DNA of 64,000 nt from GCA-2731375 sp964590195 (lineage in GTDB: Bacteria; Pseudomonadota; Alphaproteobacteria; GCA-2731375). This document shows, piece by piece, positions 24,186 through 32,206 of the stretch (the first letter of the stretch is position 1; every line of letters starts with the position of its first letter). Below the pieces are notes generated by a model. That model made no database searches, was not told the origin of the DNA, and was given only the letters and a program-made list of their open reading frames with translations. The position numbers were made by a program, and so were the translations under genes. The stretch is taken from the NCBI GenBank assembly GCA_964590195.1, contig CAZPWJ010000001.1, positions 62,001 to 126,000 of the forward strand, read 5' to 3'.

Positions 24186-25057
24186 TCTTTCTTATTCGGT
24201 TCCAACTCAACGCCCAGGTGGTCCCGTAAAGCCTGGTAATAGTCGGGGTCGTCCAAGGTTCCCAGGGCGACGAAGTCTTCGTCGTTCATGGCGGCGCGGC
24301 GGGCCATCATTTCGCTCCCGAAACCAACCGGATACCGCAGCTTGGGCTGTTCCGTCGACAGCGCCTCGGCAATCACCTCGGCCACGGCGTCGGCGGGCGT
24401 GGCATTGGCGATCCCGATATTGAAGAATCGTCCACTGCGCCGCATGGCCGATTTGTAGGGCGAGGCCTTGTCGTAGTGCACCGGGGTATTTTCGAATATC
24501 GACGAGGCGATAACGCCCGGTTCGATGATCGCAACGCGTATTCCTAGGGGCGCGACCTCCTGGGCCAAGGCTTCGGAAAACGCCTCCATGGCGAATTTCG
24601 AGGCGCAATAGGCGCCCTGATTGGCCCAGGCGAGGCGTCCTACCAGGGATGAAATATTGACGATGGCGCCACGCCCCTGCGCACGCATGCCGGGCAGAAC
24701 GGCCTGGGTCAATTTCACCGGGCCCCAGTAATTGGCCTCGAACATGGCCCGGTGTTCGTCCTCCGGGTAGGTCTCGATCGGCGATGACGAGGACAAACCG
24801 GCATTGTTGACCAGAACATCGATGCGGCCTTCTTCCGCGATGATACGTTCCACACATGCCAACATGGACTGATTGTCCGAGACATCCAGGGTTTCGATCA
24901 CCAGCGGCAGGTTTTCCGCCGCCGCCCTCTCGCGCAACGGTTCGGCCTTGGCGGTATTGCGCATGCTGGCATAGACCTTGTAGCCCCGGCGCGCCAGATG
25001 CAGCGCCGTGGCATGGCCGATGCCGGTCGAAGTGCCGGTAATCAGACAGATTTCCAT
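24182..25057 (-). CDS. Short-chain dehydrogenase/reductase
   Basis: 291 residues of classical SDR type. TGTSTGIG (8-15) binds NAD(P), followed by DVLVNNAGLSSSS, IVNISSLVGRLAWANQGAYCASKFAMEAF (catalytic Ser, Tyr and Lys) and the IEPGV loop. The ~40 residues after the core include a tail ending HLGVELEPNKKD. The substrate is unknown. Encoded 21 bases downstream of uppP on the same strand, so they could be cotranscribed. Confidence 0.87.
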   Translation of the reverse strand: MEICLITGTSTGIGHATALHLARRGYKVYASMRNTAKAEPLRERAAAENLPLVIETLDVSDNQSMLACVERIIAEEGRIDVLVNNAGLSSSSPIETYPEDEHRAMFEANYWGPVKLTQAVLPGMRAQGRGAIVNISSLVGRLAWANQGAYCASKFAMEAFSEALAQEVAPLGIRVAIIEPGVIASSIFENTPVHYDKASPYKSAMRRSGRFFNIGIANATPADAVAEVIAEALSTEQPKLRYPVGFGSEMMARRAAMNDEDFVALGTLDDPDYYQALRDHLGVELEPNKKD

Positions 25058-25078
25058 GCTCTGTAACCCTTCGCTTTG

Positions 25079-25879
25079 TCAGGCGTAAAGCCAATATAGC
25101 AGTCCGGCGCCGAGCACTAGTCGATAGACCACGAACGGCGTATAAGAGGCATGGCGCAGCCAGCGCATCATCAGGGCCACCGCCAACAACGCCATCACAA
25201 AGGCCAGGGCGGCGGCCACGAGGGCATCCAGACCCAGGCTCAGCTGTCCGTTTTGCACCACCTCCAGGCCGGCATAACCGGCCGCCGCCAGGATAATCGG
25301 CATCGACAGCAGCAACGAGATGTGCGCCGCGTCCTCCCGCTCGAAGCCCAGGGCCCGCGCCGCCGTGATGGTGATGCCGGAACGCGAGGTGCCGGGGATT
25401 AGCGCCAGGATCTGGGCCAGGCCGATCAGCAGAACCGCCGTGAAGCCCAGTTGCTCCATTCGGTTGATCCGCATACAGGTTCGGTCCACGGTCCACAGCA
25501 ACAGGCCAAACATCACGGTGGTCCAGGCAATGACCAGGGGTGAGCGCAGAAGATCCAGAATGCCCTGGCTGGCGAGAAAATACCCCGCCGCCAATGCAGG
25601 CAGGGTGCCGACCAGGATCATCAGGAACAGCCTGGCGCCTGCATCGAAGCGTCCCAGCAACAGGGATACCAGTCCCATGACCATGGCCGCCACGTCCTGG
25701 CGGAAATACAACATCACCGCGCCCAGAGTCCCCAAATGCACGGCGATATCGATGGTCGGCCCCTGGTCGGGCCAATCGCCGGCCAAAGGTACCAGGATCA
25801 AGTGAGCCGAAGACGAGATCGGCAGAAACTCGGTCAGGCCCTGAACCACGGCAACAATGATCAGATGCAGGAAACTCAC
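25079..25879 (-). CDS. uppP: Undecaprenyl-diphosphatase UppP/BacA
   Basis: About 266 residues, polytopic. The two family motifs are present: VQGLTEFLPISSSAHLILVP near the N-terminus and LALIPGTSRSGITITAARALGF in the middle, with many hydrophobic segments. It recycles undecaprenyl pyrophosphate, the carrier for peptidoglycan and other envelope polymers. I prefer the GTG at 25879 (VSFLHLIIVAVVQG) because GGAG lies seven bases before it and family members start there. The ATG at 25903 would add eight charged residues. Confidence 0.93.
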   Translation of the reverse strand: MSFLHLIIVAVVQGLTEFLPISSSAHLILVPLAGDWPDQGPTIDIAVHLGTLGAVMLYFRQDVAAMVMGLVSLLLGRFDAGARLFLMILVGTLPALAAGYFLASQGILDLLRSPLVIAWTTVMFGLLLWTVDRTCMRINRMEQLGFTAVLLIGLAQILALIPGTSRSGITITAARALGFEREDAAHISLLLSMPIILAAAGYAGLEVVQNGQLSLGLDALVAAALAFVMALLAVALMMRWLRHASYTPFVVYRLVLGAGLLYWLYA

Positions 25880-26012
25880 ATAAAAACTCCGGTCTCGCCT
25901 CAATGATATTCACTGATTCGCTACCCGCACACAGTGCCACACCGCGCCCGCTTTTACATCAAGCGCCGGTTCCGGATAGCCTTGGCGCGGCAGCCGGCAT
26001 AAATAGATTGAT

Positions 26013-26741
26013 ATGAGACATTCAATAACCGACCGCCTGACCAGCCTGGACTGGAGACAAATCGCGGCGCGGATCGAAGACGGCGGACACGCCCGGACTG
26101 AACCGCTGCTTGGCGCCGAGGAATGCGATGAATTGATCGGCTTGTATGGCCAGGATCAATACTTCCGCAATACCATCGAGATGGCCCGCTATCGCTTTGG
26201 CGAGGGCCAATACCGCTATTTCGACAATCCATTGCCTGATCTGGTGGCCGAATTGCGGCAAGGGCTTTATCAACATCTAGCTCCAATCGCCAACCAAATG
26301 GCCGCCAATCTGCCCGGCGACAATCACTATCCAGCCACGTTGGCTGCCTACCGCGAGATTTGCCATGACGCCGGTCAGACCAAACCGACGCCGTTGCTGC
26401 TGCGTTACGAGGCGGGCGGCTACAACCGGCTGCATCAGGACCTGTATGGTGGCGAGCTGTTTCCCCTGCAAGCGGTTATCTTGTTAAGCCGGCCTGGCAT
26501 CGATTTCACCGGCGGTGAATTCCTGTTGGTGGAACAACAGCCCCGCGCCCAATCCATTGGTCAGGCGGTCACGCCGGAACTGGGCGAAATGGTGATTTTT
26601 CCGGTCCGCGAACGCCCGGTCCCCAAAAGACCCGTCAGGGGCAAGCGCGGCTATTTCCGCGCGCCCATGCGCCACGGCGTCAGCCGCCTGCATACAGGCC
26701 GGCGCTTTACCCTGGGCATCATTTTTCACGACGCGGAATAG
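26013..26741 (+). CDS. 2-oxoglutarate/Fe(II)-dependent oxygenase, prolyl 4-hydroxylase-like
   Basis: 242 residues. The C-terminal double-stranded beta-helix has the iron triad: H141-x-D143 in NRLHQDLYGGEL and H221 in PMRHGVSRLHTGRR, with R231 as the 2OG carboxylate anchor. It starts with the DWRQIAARIEDGGHARTEPLLGAEECDELI motif shared by a family of bacterial 2OG-Fe(II) proteins of unknown substrate. It is upstream of the yiaW-yiaV pair by about 100 bases, same strand. Confidence 0.85.
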   Translation: MRHSITDRLTSLDWRQIAARIEDGGHARTEPLLGAEECDELIGLYGQDQYFRNTIEMARYRFGEGQYRYFDNPLPDLVAELRQGLYQHLAPIANQMAANLPGDNHYPATLAAYREICHDAGQTKPTPLLLRYEAGGYNRLHQDLYGGELFPLQAVILLSRPGIDFTGGEFLLVEQQPRAQSIGQAVTPELGEMVIFPVRERPVPKRPVRGKRGYFRAPMRHGVSRLHTGRRFTLGIIFHDAE

Positions 26742-26843
26742 GCCGCGGCGGCACGGCAATTATCAACCTGCCCTAGTCCGGGGCGGGCACGGCACTATAT
26801 CCACAGATTGAATACGCCAAAAATGCATCGGGGAACGGGCATC

Positions 26844-27191
26844 ATGTTGGAATATTTAACATTAGGGATACTCTGTGTCGGCCTTTCTTTGACGTTTTAC
26901 ACCTTCATCTATATCCACGATATTCCCTACGAGATCGCGAAAAAGCGAAACCACCCCCAGGTCGAGGCGATCCATATCGGCTGTCTTTTAAGCCTCTTTA
27001 CCCTGCACGCCATATGGCCTCTGGTCTTCATGTGGGCCGTCTTCAAACCAGCGCCATTGAGGGTTGCGATTACCAATGGCGATGGCGATGGCAACGACAC
27101 CGGGGCAAGACTATTGCAGCTGGAACGGCGTTTGGCGGCGCTGGAACAGCCCTTGCCGGCCGCCGCACAAGAGGAGAACGCCGATGGTTGA
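26844..27191 (+). CDS. yiaW: DUF3302 inner-membrane protein, YiaW-like
   Basis: 115 residues from the ATG giving MLEYLTLGI; an in-frame ATG at 26823 adds seven. The family block FIYIHDIPYEIAKKRNHPQVEAIHIGCLLSLFTLHAIWPLVFMWA is nearly identical in pattern to E. coli YiaW. Two membrane segments flank the HDIPYEIA motif, and a C-terminal coiled segment (RLLQLERRLAALEQ) follows. The next gene is the YiaV-like membrane-fusion protein, with an 8-base overlap, the same pair as in E. coli. Confidence 0.88.
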   Translation: MLEYLTLGILCVGLSLTFYTFIYIHDIPYEIAKKRNHPQVEAIHIGCLLSLFTLHAIWPLVFMWAVFKPAPLRVAITNGDGDGNDTGARLLQLERRLAALEQPLPAAAQEENADG

Positions 27192-28485
27192 ACTTATCAT
27201 CGGTACCTATGGCGCCTTATGCTGGCTGCTCTTCAAGAAACTCAAACTCATACCAACCAACACCTACACCATCGCCACGGCCATCGTGATCGGCGTGCTT
27301 CAGCTGGCTTTCATGGCGCTGTTGCTGATGCTGTTTCATCCGGCGGCGAATGACGCCCGCACCCTGGCACTGACAACCCCCATCGTGCCCCAGGTCCGCG
27401 GCAAGGTGATCGAAGTGCCGGTGCAGGCAAACCAGCCTTTGAAAAAGGGTGATGTGCTGTTCCGTATTGATCCCGATCCCATCCAATACGAAGTCGACCG
27501 GCTGAACGCCATGCTGGCCGATGCCGTCACGCGGGCCTCGCAGCTCGAGGAAAAGCTGATCGCTTCCAAGGCCGTGACTGCCCAGGCCAAGGCGGATGTG
27601 CTGGCATCCGAATCCGAACTGGACCGGCAGGCCCGCGAAGCGCTGGAACAGGCCCGTGCCGTTGTTACCCGAAAAAAATCCGAACTCGCCCTGGCCAGAA
27701 AAGACGAGACGAGAAGCCGTACCCTATTGCAACGGGGCACGATCACGCGGACGCGCCATGAGCGGGACCAACAGAAGGTCGAGAGCCTTGTGGCGCAGCT
27801 GCGCGAAGCCCAGGCCGGGGAACGCAAGGCGCGGGAACAACTGACGGCAGGCGGCAGCCGGATGCGGGCGGCACGCGAGAAATTGACCCAGGCGCGGTCA
27901 GAAGAACGGGAGGCGCGCCTGGCATTTGAATCTGAGAGCGGCGGCCTGAATCCGGAAGTTCGGCGTATTACCGCCCAGCTGGACAGCAAGACCTGGGAAC
28001 TGGCACAAACGGAGATAAAGGCACCGGCGGCGGGATATGTGACGCAAGTGGCCCTGCGCCCAGGTCAGATGGCCGTCCCCCTGCCGTTGGCTCCGGTCAT
28101 GATCTTTGTTCACGCCGAGCGCCCATTGTTGGCGGCGAGCTTCCCCCAGAATGTGATCACCGCGATCAAACCCGGACAGGAAGCCGAGCTCGCCTTCAAG
28201 GCCTACCCAGGGCGCATTTTCAAGGCGAAAGTGGACCGCATTCTGCCGGTCATATCCCAGGGTCAGGCCACCGCCAGCGGCACCATCAGGTCCTTGCCGT
28301 CGGCAAAATCCCTGGGCCGGATACCGGTCGTGTTCGCATATGGCGACGATGTCGAAGCCCTGGACCTGCCCGCTGGCACCCTCGCCTCCGTTGCGATCTA
28401 TACGGAGCGGGTGCGGTTCCTGGCAATCCTGCGCAAAATTCTATTGCGGATAAGGAGCTGGGAGAACTATATCTTTATTCCCTAG
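27184..28485 (+). CDS. yiaV: HlyD-family membrane fusion protein, YiaV-like
   Basis: 433 residues from ATG 27184. The N-terminus has membrane segments (ELIIGTYGALCWLLFKK and TAIVIGVLQLAFMALLLMLF). A biotinyl-lipoyl half-domain (VPQVRGKVIEVPVQANQPLKKGDVLFRIDP) follows, then a long coiled-coil hairpin of about 170 residues rich in Ala/Glu/Arg, a second half (IKAPAAGYVTQVALRPGQMA) and a beta-barrel. The family links inner-membrane pumps to the outer membrane or works alone in small-molecule export. An upstream in-frame ATG (27064) is within the overlapping yiaW and rejected. Confidence 0.88.
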   Translation: MVELIIGTYGALCWLLFKKLKLIPTNTYTIATAIVIGVLQLAFMALLLMLFHPAANDARTLALTTPIVPQVRGKVIEVPVQANQPLKKGDVLFRIDPDPIQYEVDRLNAMLADAVTRASQLEEKLIASKAVTAQAKADVLASESELDRQAREALEQARAVVTRKKSELALARKDETRSRTLLQRGTITRTRHERDQQKVESLVAQLREAQAGERKAREQLTAGGSRMRAAREKLTQARSEEREARLAFESESGGLNPEVRRITAQLDSKTWELAQTEIKAPAAGYVTQVALRPGQMAVPLPLAPVMIFVHAERPLLAASFPQNVITAIKPGQEAELAFKAYPGRIFKAKVDRILPVISQGQATASGTIRSLPSAKSLGRIPVVFAYGDDVEALDLPAGTLASVAIYTERVRFLAILRKILLRIRSWENYIFIP

Positions 28486-28515
28486 GGAACATTTAGTGAC
28501 AGGAAGGCGGCGATA

Positions 28516-29136
28516 ATGTCGGAACCTATCGTATTGGAAATATTCACCGATTACGTTTGACCGTGGTGTTATCTCAGTACCGGGCGTATTGAAAAACTGA
28601 AGCGGAATTTCAACATCGAGGCGAAATGGGTGCATTTTCCCCTGCATCCCGAAACGCCCCAGGAGGGCCGCAGCCTGGAAGAGCTGTTCGCGGGCCGGGG
28701 CGTGGACCTGGATGCCATGTATACCCGCATGAAAGGCCTGATGGACGAAGAGGACCTGCCGTACAGTCACCGTACCCACACCTACAACAGCCGCCTGGCC
28801 CAGGAACTGGGCAAATGGGCCGACACCCAACAGGGAGGCGAGGCCATCCATGACGCCCTTTACCGGGCCTATTTCGTCGATGGCGTGAACGTTGGCGATG
28901 TGGAGGCGTTGCTGAAAGTGGCCGCCGCCGTCGGCCTGGACGTGGAGGCGGCGCGAGAGGTTCTTGAATCCCGCAGCTTCTCGGACGCGGTGGACGAGGA
29001 TTGGGCGAAATCCAGGCAATATGGCGTTACCGGCGTTCCCACCTTTGTCGCCGGCCGCCAAGGCGTGGTTGGGGCACAGCCATACGAAGCCTTGGAACAG
29101 TTTTTACAGCAGGCCGGGGTCGAGCGAAGAAGTTAA
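28516..29136 (+). CDS. FrnE/DsbA-family oxidoreductase, candidate selenoprotein (in-frame TGA at the CxxC position)
   Basis: Read from the ATG at 28516 with AGGAAGG about nine bases upstream, the product begins MSEPIVLEIFTDYV, meets TGA (28558-28560, codon 15), and continues in the same frame PWCYLSTGRIEKLKRNFNIEAKW and on to a stop at 29136, 206 residues in all. FrnE-type thioredoxin-fold proteins have D-x-x-CPWCY at this exact spot, so TGA replaces only the first, nucleophilic cysteine. The rest of the family architecture is intact: a helical insert and, near the end, the cis-proline loop YGVTGVPTFVAG. A conventional start at 28630 would remove the whole active site. Together with the hairpin at 28574-28592 this suggests Sec insertion (UPWC). 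A nonsense mutation or sequencing error remains possible. No sel genes are in the window. Confidence 0.8.
28574..28592 (+). promoter_or_regulatory. Bacterial SECIS-like hairpin
   Basis: TCAGTAC (28574-28580) pairs with GTATTGA (28586-28592) in a 7-bp stem containing one G-U pair, around the loop CGGGC. The loop begins 21 bases after the TGA and has G at its second position. These fit the known pattern of bacterial SECIS elements (upper stem-loop, G among the first two loop bases, UGA-to-loop spacing of roughly 16-37 bases). The hairpin is inside the coding region, as bacterial SECIS elements are. Confidence 0.6.
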
Positions 29137-29153
29137 ACGAAGCGGGTTCTTGC

Positions 29154-29900
29154 TCAATGCACGGAATCGTCGGCGTTCGGCGCGCTCAATTGCGCATCCG
29201 CCGCGACCCAGAGGCCGGTTTGCGTGAAGCCGGGTTCGGCCAGGCGGATCATGGTCTCGGCGACATGTTCGGGCGGCGGCAGTTGCTCCGCGTCTTCGCC
29301 GGGGAAGGCGGCTGCCCGCATCTCGGATCGGGTTGGGCCCGGATTGACAATATTAACCCGCAGGGCCGTGTTCTGGGTTTCCTTGGCGTAGGTCTGGGCG
29401 ATGGCATCCAAGGCCGCCTTGGTCGAGGCGTAGAGCGCCCAATAGGGCGGCAGGGATTGCCCCGCGCCGGAGCTGAGAAAGATCGCCCGTCCCGCATCGG
29501 ACTGTCGCAACAGCGCATCCATGGAACGGATCAGGCGATAATTGGCGGTGACATTTAGGTCATAGGCGCGCTGCCAGACATCGGGGCGGATGTGGCCCAC
29601 CGGCGACAGATCACCAAGAATAGCGGCGTTGCCAACCAGAATATCCAGCTTGCCCCAGCGCTTAAAGATCTGCCCGCCCAGATCGTCGATGGCGCCAAAA
29701 TCGCTCAGGTCCATGGGTACCAGCGTGGCGCTGCCGCCTTGCGCCCGAATTTCGTCGTCCACTTCCTCCAGCGCGCCGGTGGTCCGCGCCACCAGAATGA
29801 CGTGGGCGCCTTCGCCGGCATAGGCCTTGGCAATGGCGGCGCCAATGCCGCGGGAGGCGCCCGTGATCAGGGCGATACGGTCCTTTAAACGTTGGCTCAT
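29154..29900 (-). CDS. Short-chain dehydrogenase/reductase
   Basis: 248 residues from ATG 29900 (MSQRLKDRIAL). An earlier in-frame start at 29933 overlaps purF. Landmarks are the TGASRGIG nucleotide motif, ILVGNAAILGDLSPVGH (in place of NNAG), FLSSGAGQSLPPYWALYASTKAALDA with the catalytic Ser, Tyr and Lys, and the NPGPTRSEMR loop. The family is ketoacyl-reductase-like; no substrate can be given. It is the last gene of the leftward dnaB-purF run, 29 bases after the purF stop. Confidence 0.87.
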   Translation of the reverse strand: MSQRLKDRIALITGASRGIGAAIAKAYAGEGAHVILVARTTGALEEVDDEIRAQGGSATLVPMDLSDFGAIDDLGGQIFKRWGKLDILVGNAAILGDLSPVGHIRPDVWQRAYDLNVTANYRLIRSMDALLRQSDAGRAIFLSSGAGQSLPPYWALYASTKAALDAIAQTYAKETQNTALRVNIVNPGPTRSEMRAAAFPGEDAEQLPPPEHVAETMIRLAEPGFTQTGLWVAADAQLSAPNADDSVH

Positions 29901-29929
29901 CGCACTATCCCGCCCATCACGCCGGCCCT

Positions 29930-31492
29930 TCAACCATGTTCCGCCAGCAGCGACAATTGCGCCGGCGACCGGCCCTGGGCCAGATCAACCAACGACACCG
30001 GATAATCGTCGGTAAAACAGGCATCGCAATATTGCGGTTCATCACCGTCACGGTCCACTCCGCCAACCGCCTGATAGAGGCCATTGATGGAGATAAAGGC
30101 CAGGCTGTCGACGCCGATTTGCCGCGCCATGGTCGCCACATCCATATTGGCGGCCATCAGCTCTTCCCGGCTGGGCGTATCGACCCCGTAATAACAGGGA
30201 TTGGCGGTGGGCGGTGAGGCGATACGCATGTGCACCTCGGTGGCGCCGGCATCGCGGACCATCTGCACGATCTTTTTCGAGGTGGTACCGCGCACGATCG
30301 AATCATCCACCAGCACCACGCGCCGGCCCTCGATCTCGGCCCGATTGGCGTTGTGCTTCAGCTTGACGCCGAAATTGCGGATATTCTGGGACGGCTCGAT
30401 GAACGTCCGGCCCACATAATGGTTGCGGATAATACCCAATTCGAAGGGCACGCCTGCCTCTTCGGCATAGCCAATGGCGGCAGGCGTTCCGGAATCAGGC
30501 ACCGGGATGACCACGTCCGCCGGCATCGCGCTTTCCTTGGCCAGCGCCGCGCCGATCGCCTTGCGCACGGAATAGATGGAGCGGCCCTGGGCGATGCTGT
30601 CGGGTCTGGAAAAATAGACATATTCGAATATGCAGGGCCGCGATTTGGCGGGCGGAAAAGGCGTCAGGCTTTCGATGCCCCGGCGGCTGCAGATGATCAC
30701 TTCGCCCGGCGCCACCTCGCGCACCAGTTCGGCACCGATAATATCCAGGGCGCAACTTTCCGAGGTCAGGATCGGCGCCCCGTCCAGATGGCCCAACAAC
30801 AGCGGCCGTACACCCATGGGATCACGCACGCCGATCAATTGATCCTCGGTCATGGCAACCAGGCTGTACGCCCCGACCACGGATTTCAGGGCATCGATGA
30901 TACGGTCGATCAGGTCATGATAGCTGGAGGTGGCGATCAGGTGGATGATCACCTCGGTATCCATGGTCGATTGGAAGATACAGCCGCGCTTGACCAGTTC
31001 GCTGCGCAGGGTGCCGGCGTTGGTCAGATTGCCGTTATGGCCGATGGCGAAACCGCCAGTTTGCAACTCCGCGAACAAGGGCTGGACGTTGCGTAATACG
31101 GTATCGCCCGTGGTGGCATAGCGATTGTGCCCCAACGCCACGTCGCCCGGCAGACGGCTGATCACCGCTTCCGAGTTAAAATTATCGCCCACGTGCCCCA
31201 GGCTGCGGTGGGAATAGAACTGCCCGCCATCGTGAGTGACGATGCCGGCGGCTTCCTGGCCGCGGTGTTGCAGGGCATGCAGGCCCAAAACCGTGTGGGC
31301 GGCGGCATCGCTGCTGCCGAAAATACCGAAGACGCCGCATTCTTCGTGAAACTTGTCACCGTCCGCCCCAAGTCGGTCATGGGGACGGGCAAATGGATGT
31401 GTGGTCAGATCCAAGGTCAGGTCCTTTGCGGGCACGGGGCCGGCGTCATTGATACAGTCGTCATTATGATCGTTTGGGGAGCGCTGCTTCAA
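29930..31492 (-). CDS. purF: Amidophosphoribosyltransferase
   Basis: 520 residues. The N-terminal glutaminase nucleophile is C52 in FHEECGVFGIFG, so a propeptide of about 51 residues would have to be removed, longer than usual. Other blocks are HALQHRGQEAAGIV, ALGHNRYATTGD and the PRPP-binding VVLVDDSIVRGTTSKKIV. It catalyses the first committed step of purine synthesis, PRPP + glutamine to phosphoribosylamine. The start overlaps the cvpA stop (ATGA), the same cvpA-purF order as in E. coli, supporting the far-upstream start. Confidence 0.96.
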   Translation of the reverse strand: MKQRSPNDHNDDCINDAGPVPAKDLTLDLTTHPFARPHDRLGADGDKFHEECGVFGIFGSSDAAAHTVLGLHALQHRGQEAAGIVTHDGGQFYSHRSLGHVGDNFNSEAVISRLPGDVALGHNRYATTGDTVLRNVQPLFAELQTGGFAIGHNGNLTNAGTLRSELVKRGCIFQSTMDTEVIIHLIATSSYHDLIDRIIDALKSVVGAYSLVAMTEDQLIGVRDPMGVRPLLLGHLDGAPILTSESCALDIIGAELVREVAPGEVIICSRRGIESLTPFPPAKSRPCIFEYVYFSRPDSIAQGRSIYSVRKAIGAALAKESAMPADVVIPVPDSGTPAAIGYAEEAGVPFELGIIRNHYVGRTFIEPSQNIRNFGVKLKHNANRAEIEGRRVVLVDDSIVRGTTSKKIVQMVRDAGATEVHMRIASPPTANPCYYGVDTPSREELMAANMDVATMARQIGVDSLAFISINGLYQAVGGVDRDGDEPQYCDACFTDDYPVSLVDLAQGRSPAQLSLLAEHG

Positions 31493-32199
31493 TTGTCCGT
31501 CCGGTTCTGAATAAGGCGGTTCATATCTTCGCGCGAGCCCGATGTATAGCCGCTTTCGCTCTGCTTGTCAGTTCCGCTCTTCGAACCGCCAACTGCATCT
31601 TTTAGCTGTTCCGCCGAGCGCCCGGCCTTGATGGCATTGTCGAGAATGGAATCCAGGTTCTGGCCGCCCTCCTTGCCCAGTTCACCGATCCCGGCAAGAC
31701 CCTCGCGGACATTTTCAGGCGCCACGCCCGCCAGCATTTGGGCGCTGTATTTGATGGCCGGCATGGCCCGCGCCTGGCGCAACCAATCGGGCTGGTCCTT
31801 GGCCGGCAGGAATTGCAACAGAACGATGTAAGCCAGCGCAATCACCACGACACCGCGCAATAAGCCAAACAAGAACCCGAGTGAGCGGTCCAGAATGCCG
31901 ATTTCACTGCGTTGTACCCGCCGCGATATGGCCGATGACAGAAATGAAGCCGCGGTCAGCACGGCGACAAAGATGACCACCGTCGCGATGCTGCCGGCGA
32001 TCAAGGGCTGATTGACATAGTTTTGTACCAGGGGCTGCACATGAGGGAACAATCCGATCGTGGCGACGGTCGCAATGACCCAGCCGCCGATGGACAGCAC
32101 TTCCTTGACGAAACCACGGCTCAACGCCAGCAGGCCCGAAACCAGCAGGATCGCCAGGATCGCCAGATCCGTTACATTTATGGGCAAATCGCTTAACAT
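31489..32199 (-). CDS. cvpA: CvpA family membrane protein
   Basis: 236 residues from the ATG at 32199 (MLSDLPINVTDLAIL). Four transmembrane segments fill the first ~160 residues (LAILAILLVSGLLALSRG, GWVIATVATIGLF, TVVIFVAVLTAASFL, LLRGVVVIALAYIVLLQFL), with the family's GFVKE turn. The C-terminal ~75 residues are polar. CvpA was named for colicin V production and is linked to envelope stress tolerance; its mechanism is unknown. Tightly coupled to purF downstream and eight bases after radA. Confidence 0.92.
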   Translation of the reverse strand: MLSDLPINVTDLAILAILLVSGLLALSRGFVKEVLSIGGWVIATVATIGLFPHVQPLVQNYVNQPLIAGSIATVVIFVAVLTAASFLSSAISRRVQRSEIGILDRSLGFLFGLLRGVVVIALAYIVLLQFLPAKDQPDWLRQARAMPAIKYSAQMLAGVAPENVREGLAGIGELGKEGGQNLDSILDNAIKAGRSAEQLKDAVGGSKSGTDKQSESGYTSGSREDMNRLIQNRTDN

Positions 32200-32206
32200 G
32201 GCGGTT

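Noticed and set aside
24207..25940. 577-codon open frame on the minus strand
   Set aside because: It runs out of frame through both the SDR gene and uppP, which carry clear family motifs. The translation is Arg/Gly/His-rich with no domain; it is a shadow of GC-rich codons.
28516..28560. Treating the FrnE gene simply as a pseudogene
   Set aside because: Only one stop is present, exactly at the catalytic Cys, with a suitable hairpin and an otherwise intact frame. Pseudogene or sequence error remains a fallback, not the best reading.
28561..28583. Alternative stem GGTGTT / AGTACC right after the TGA
   Set aside because: It relies on two G-U pairs and its loop ATCTC lacks G, so it fits the SECIS pattern less well than the hairpin at 28574-28592.
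28630..29136. Treating the FrnE gene as a normal 168-residue protein starting at the internal ATG
   Set aside because: That would remove the first strand and the whole CxxC active site, although the upstream codons match the family perfectly in the same frame.
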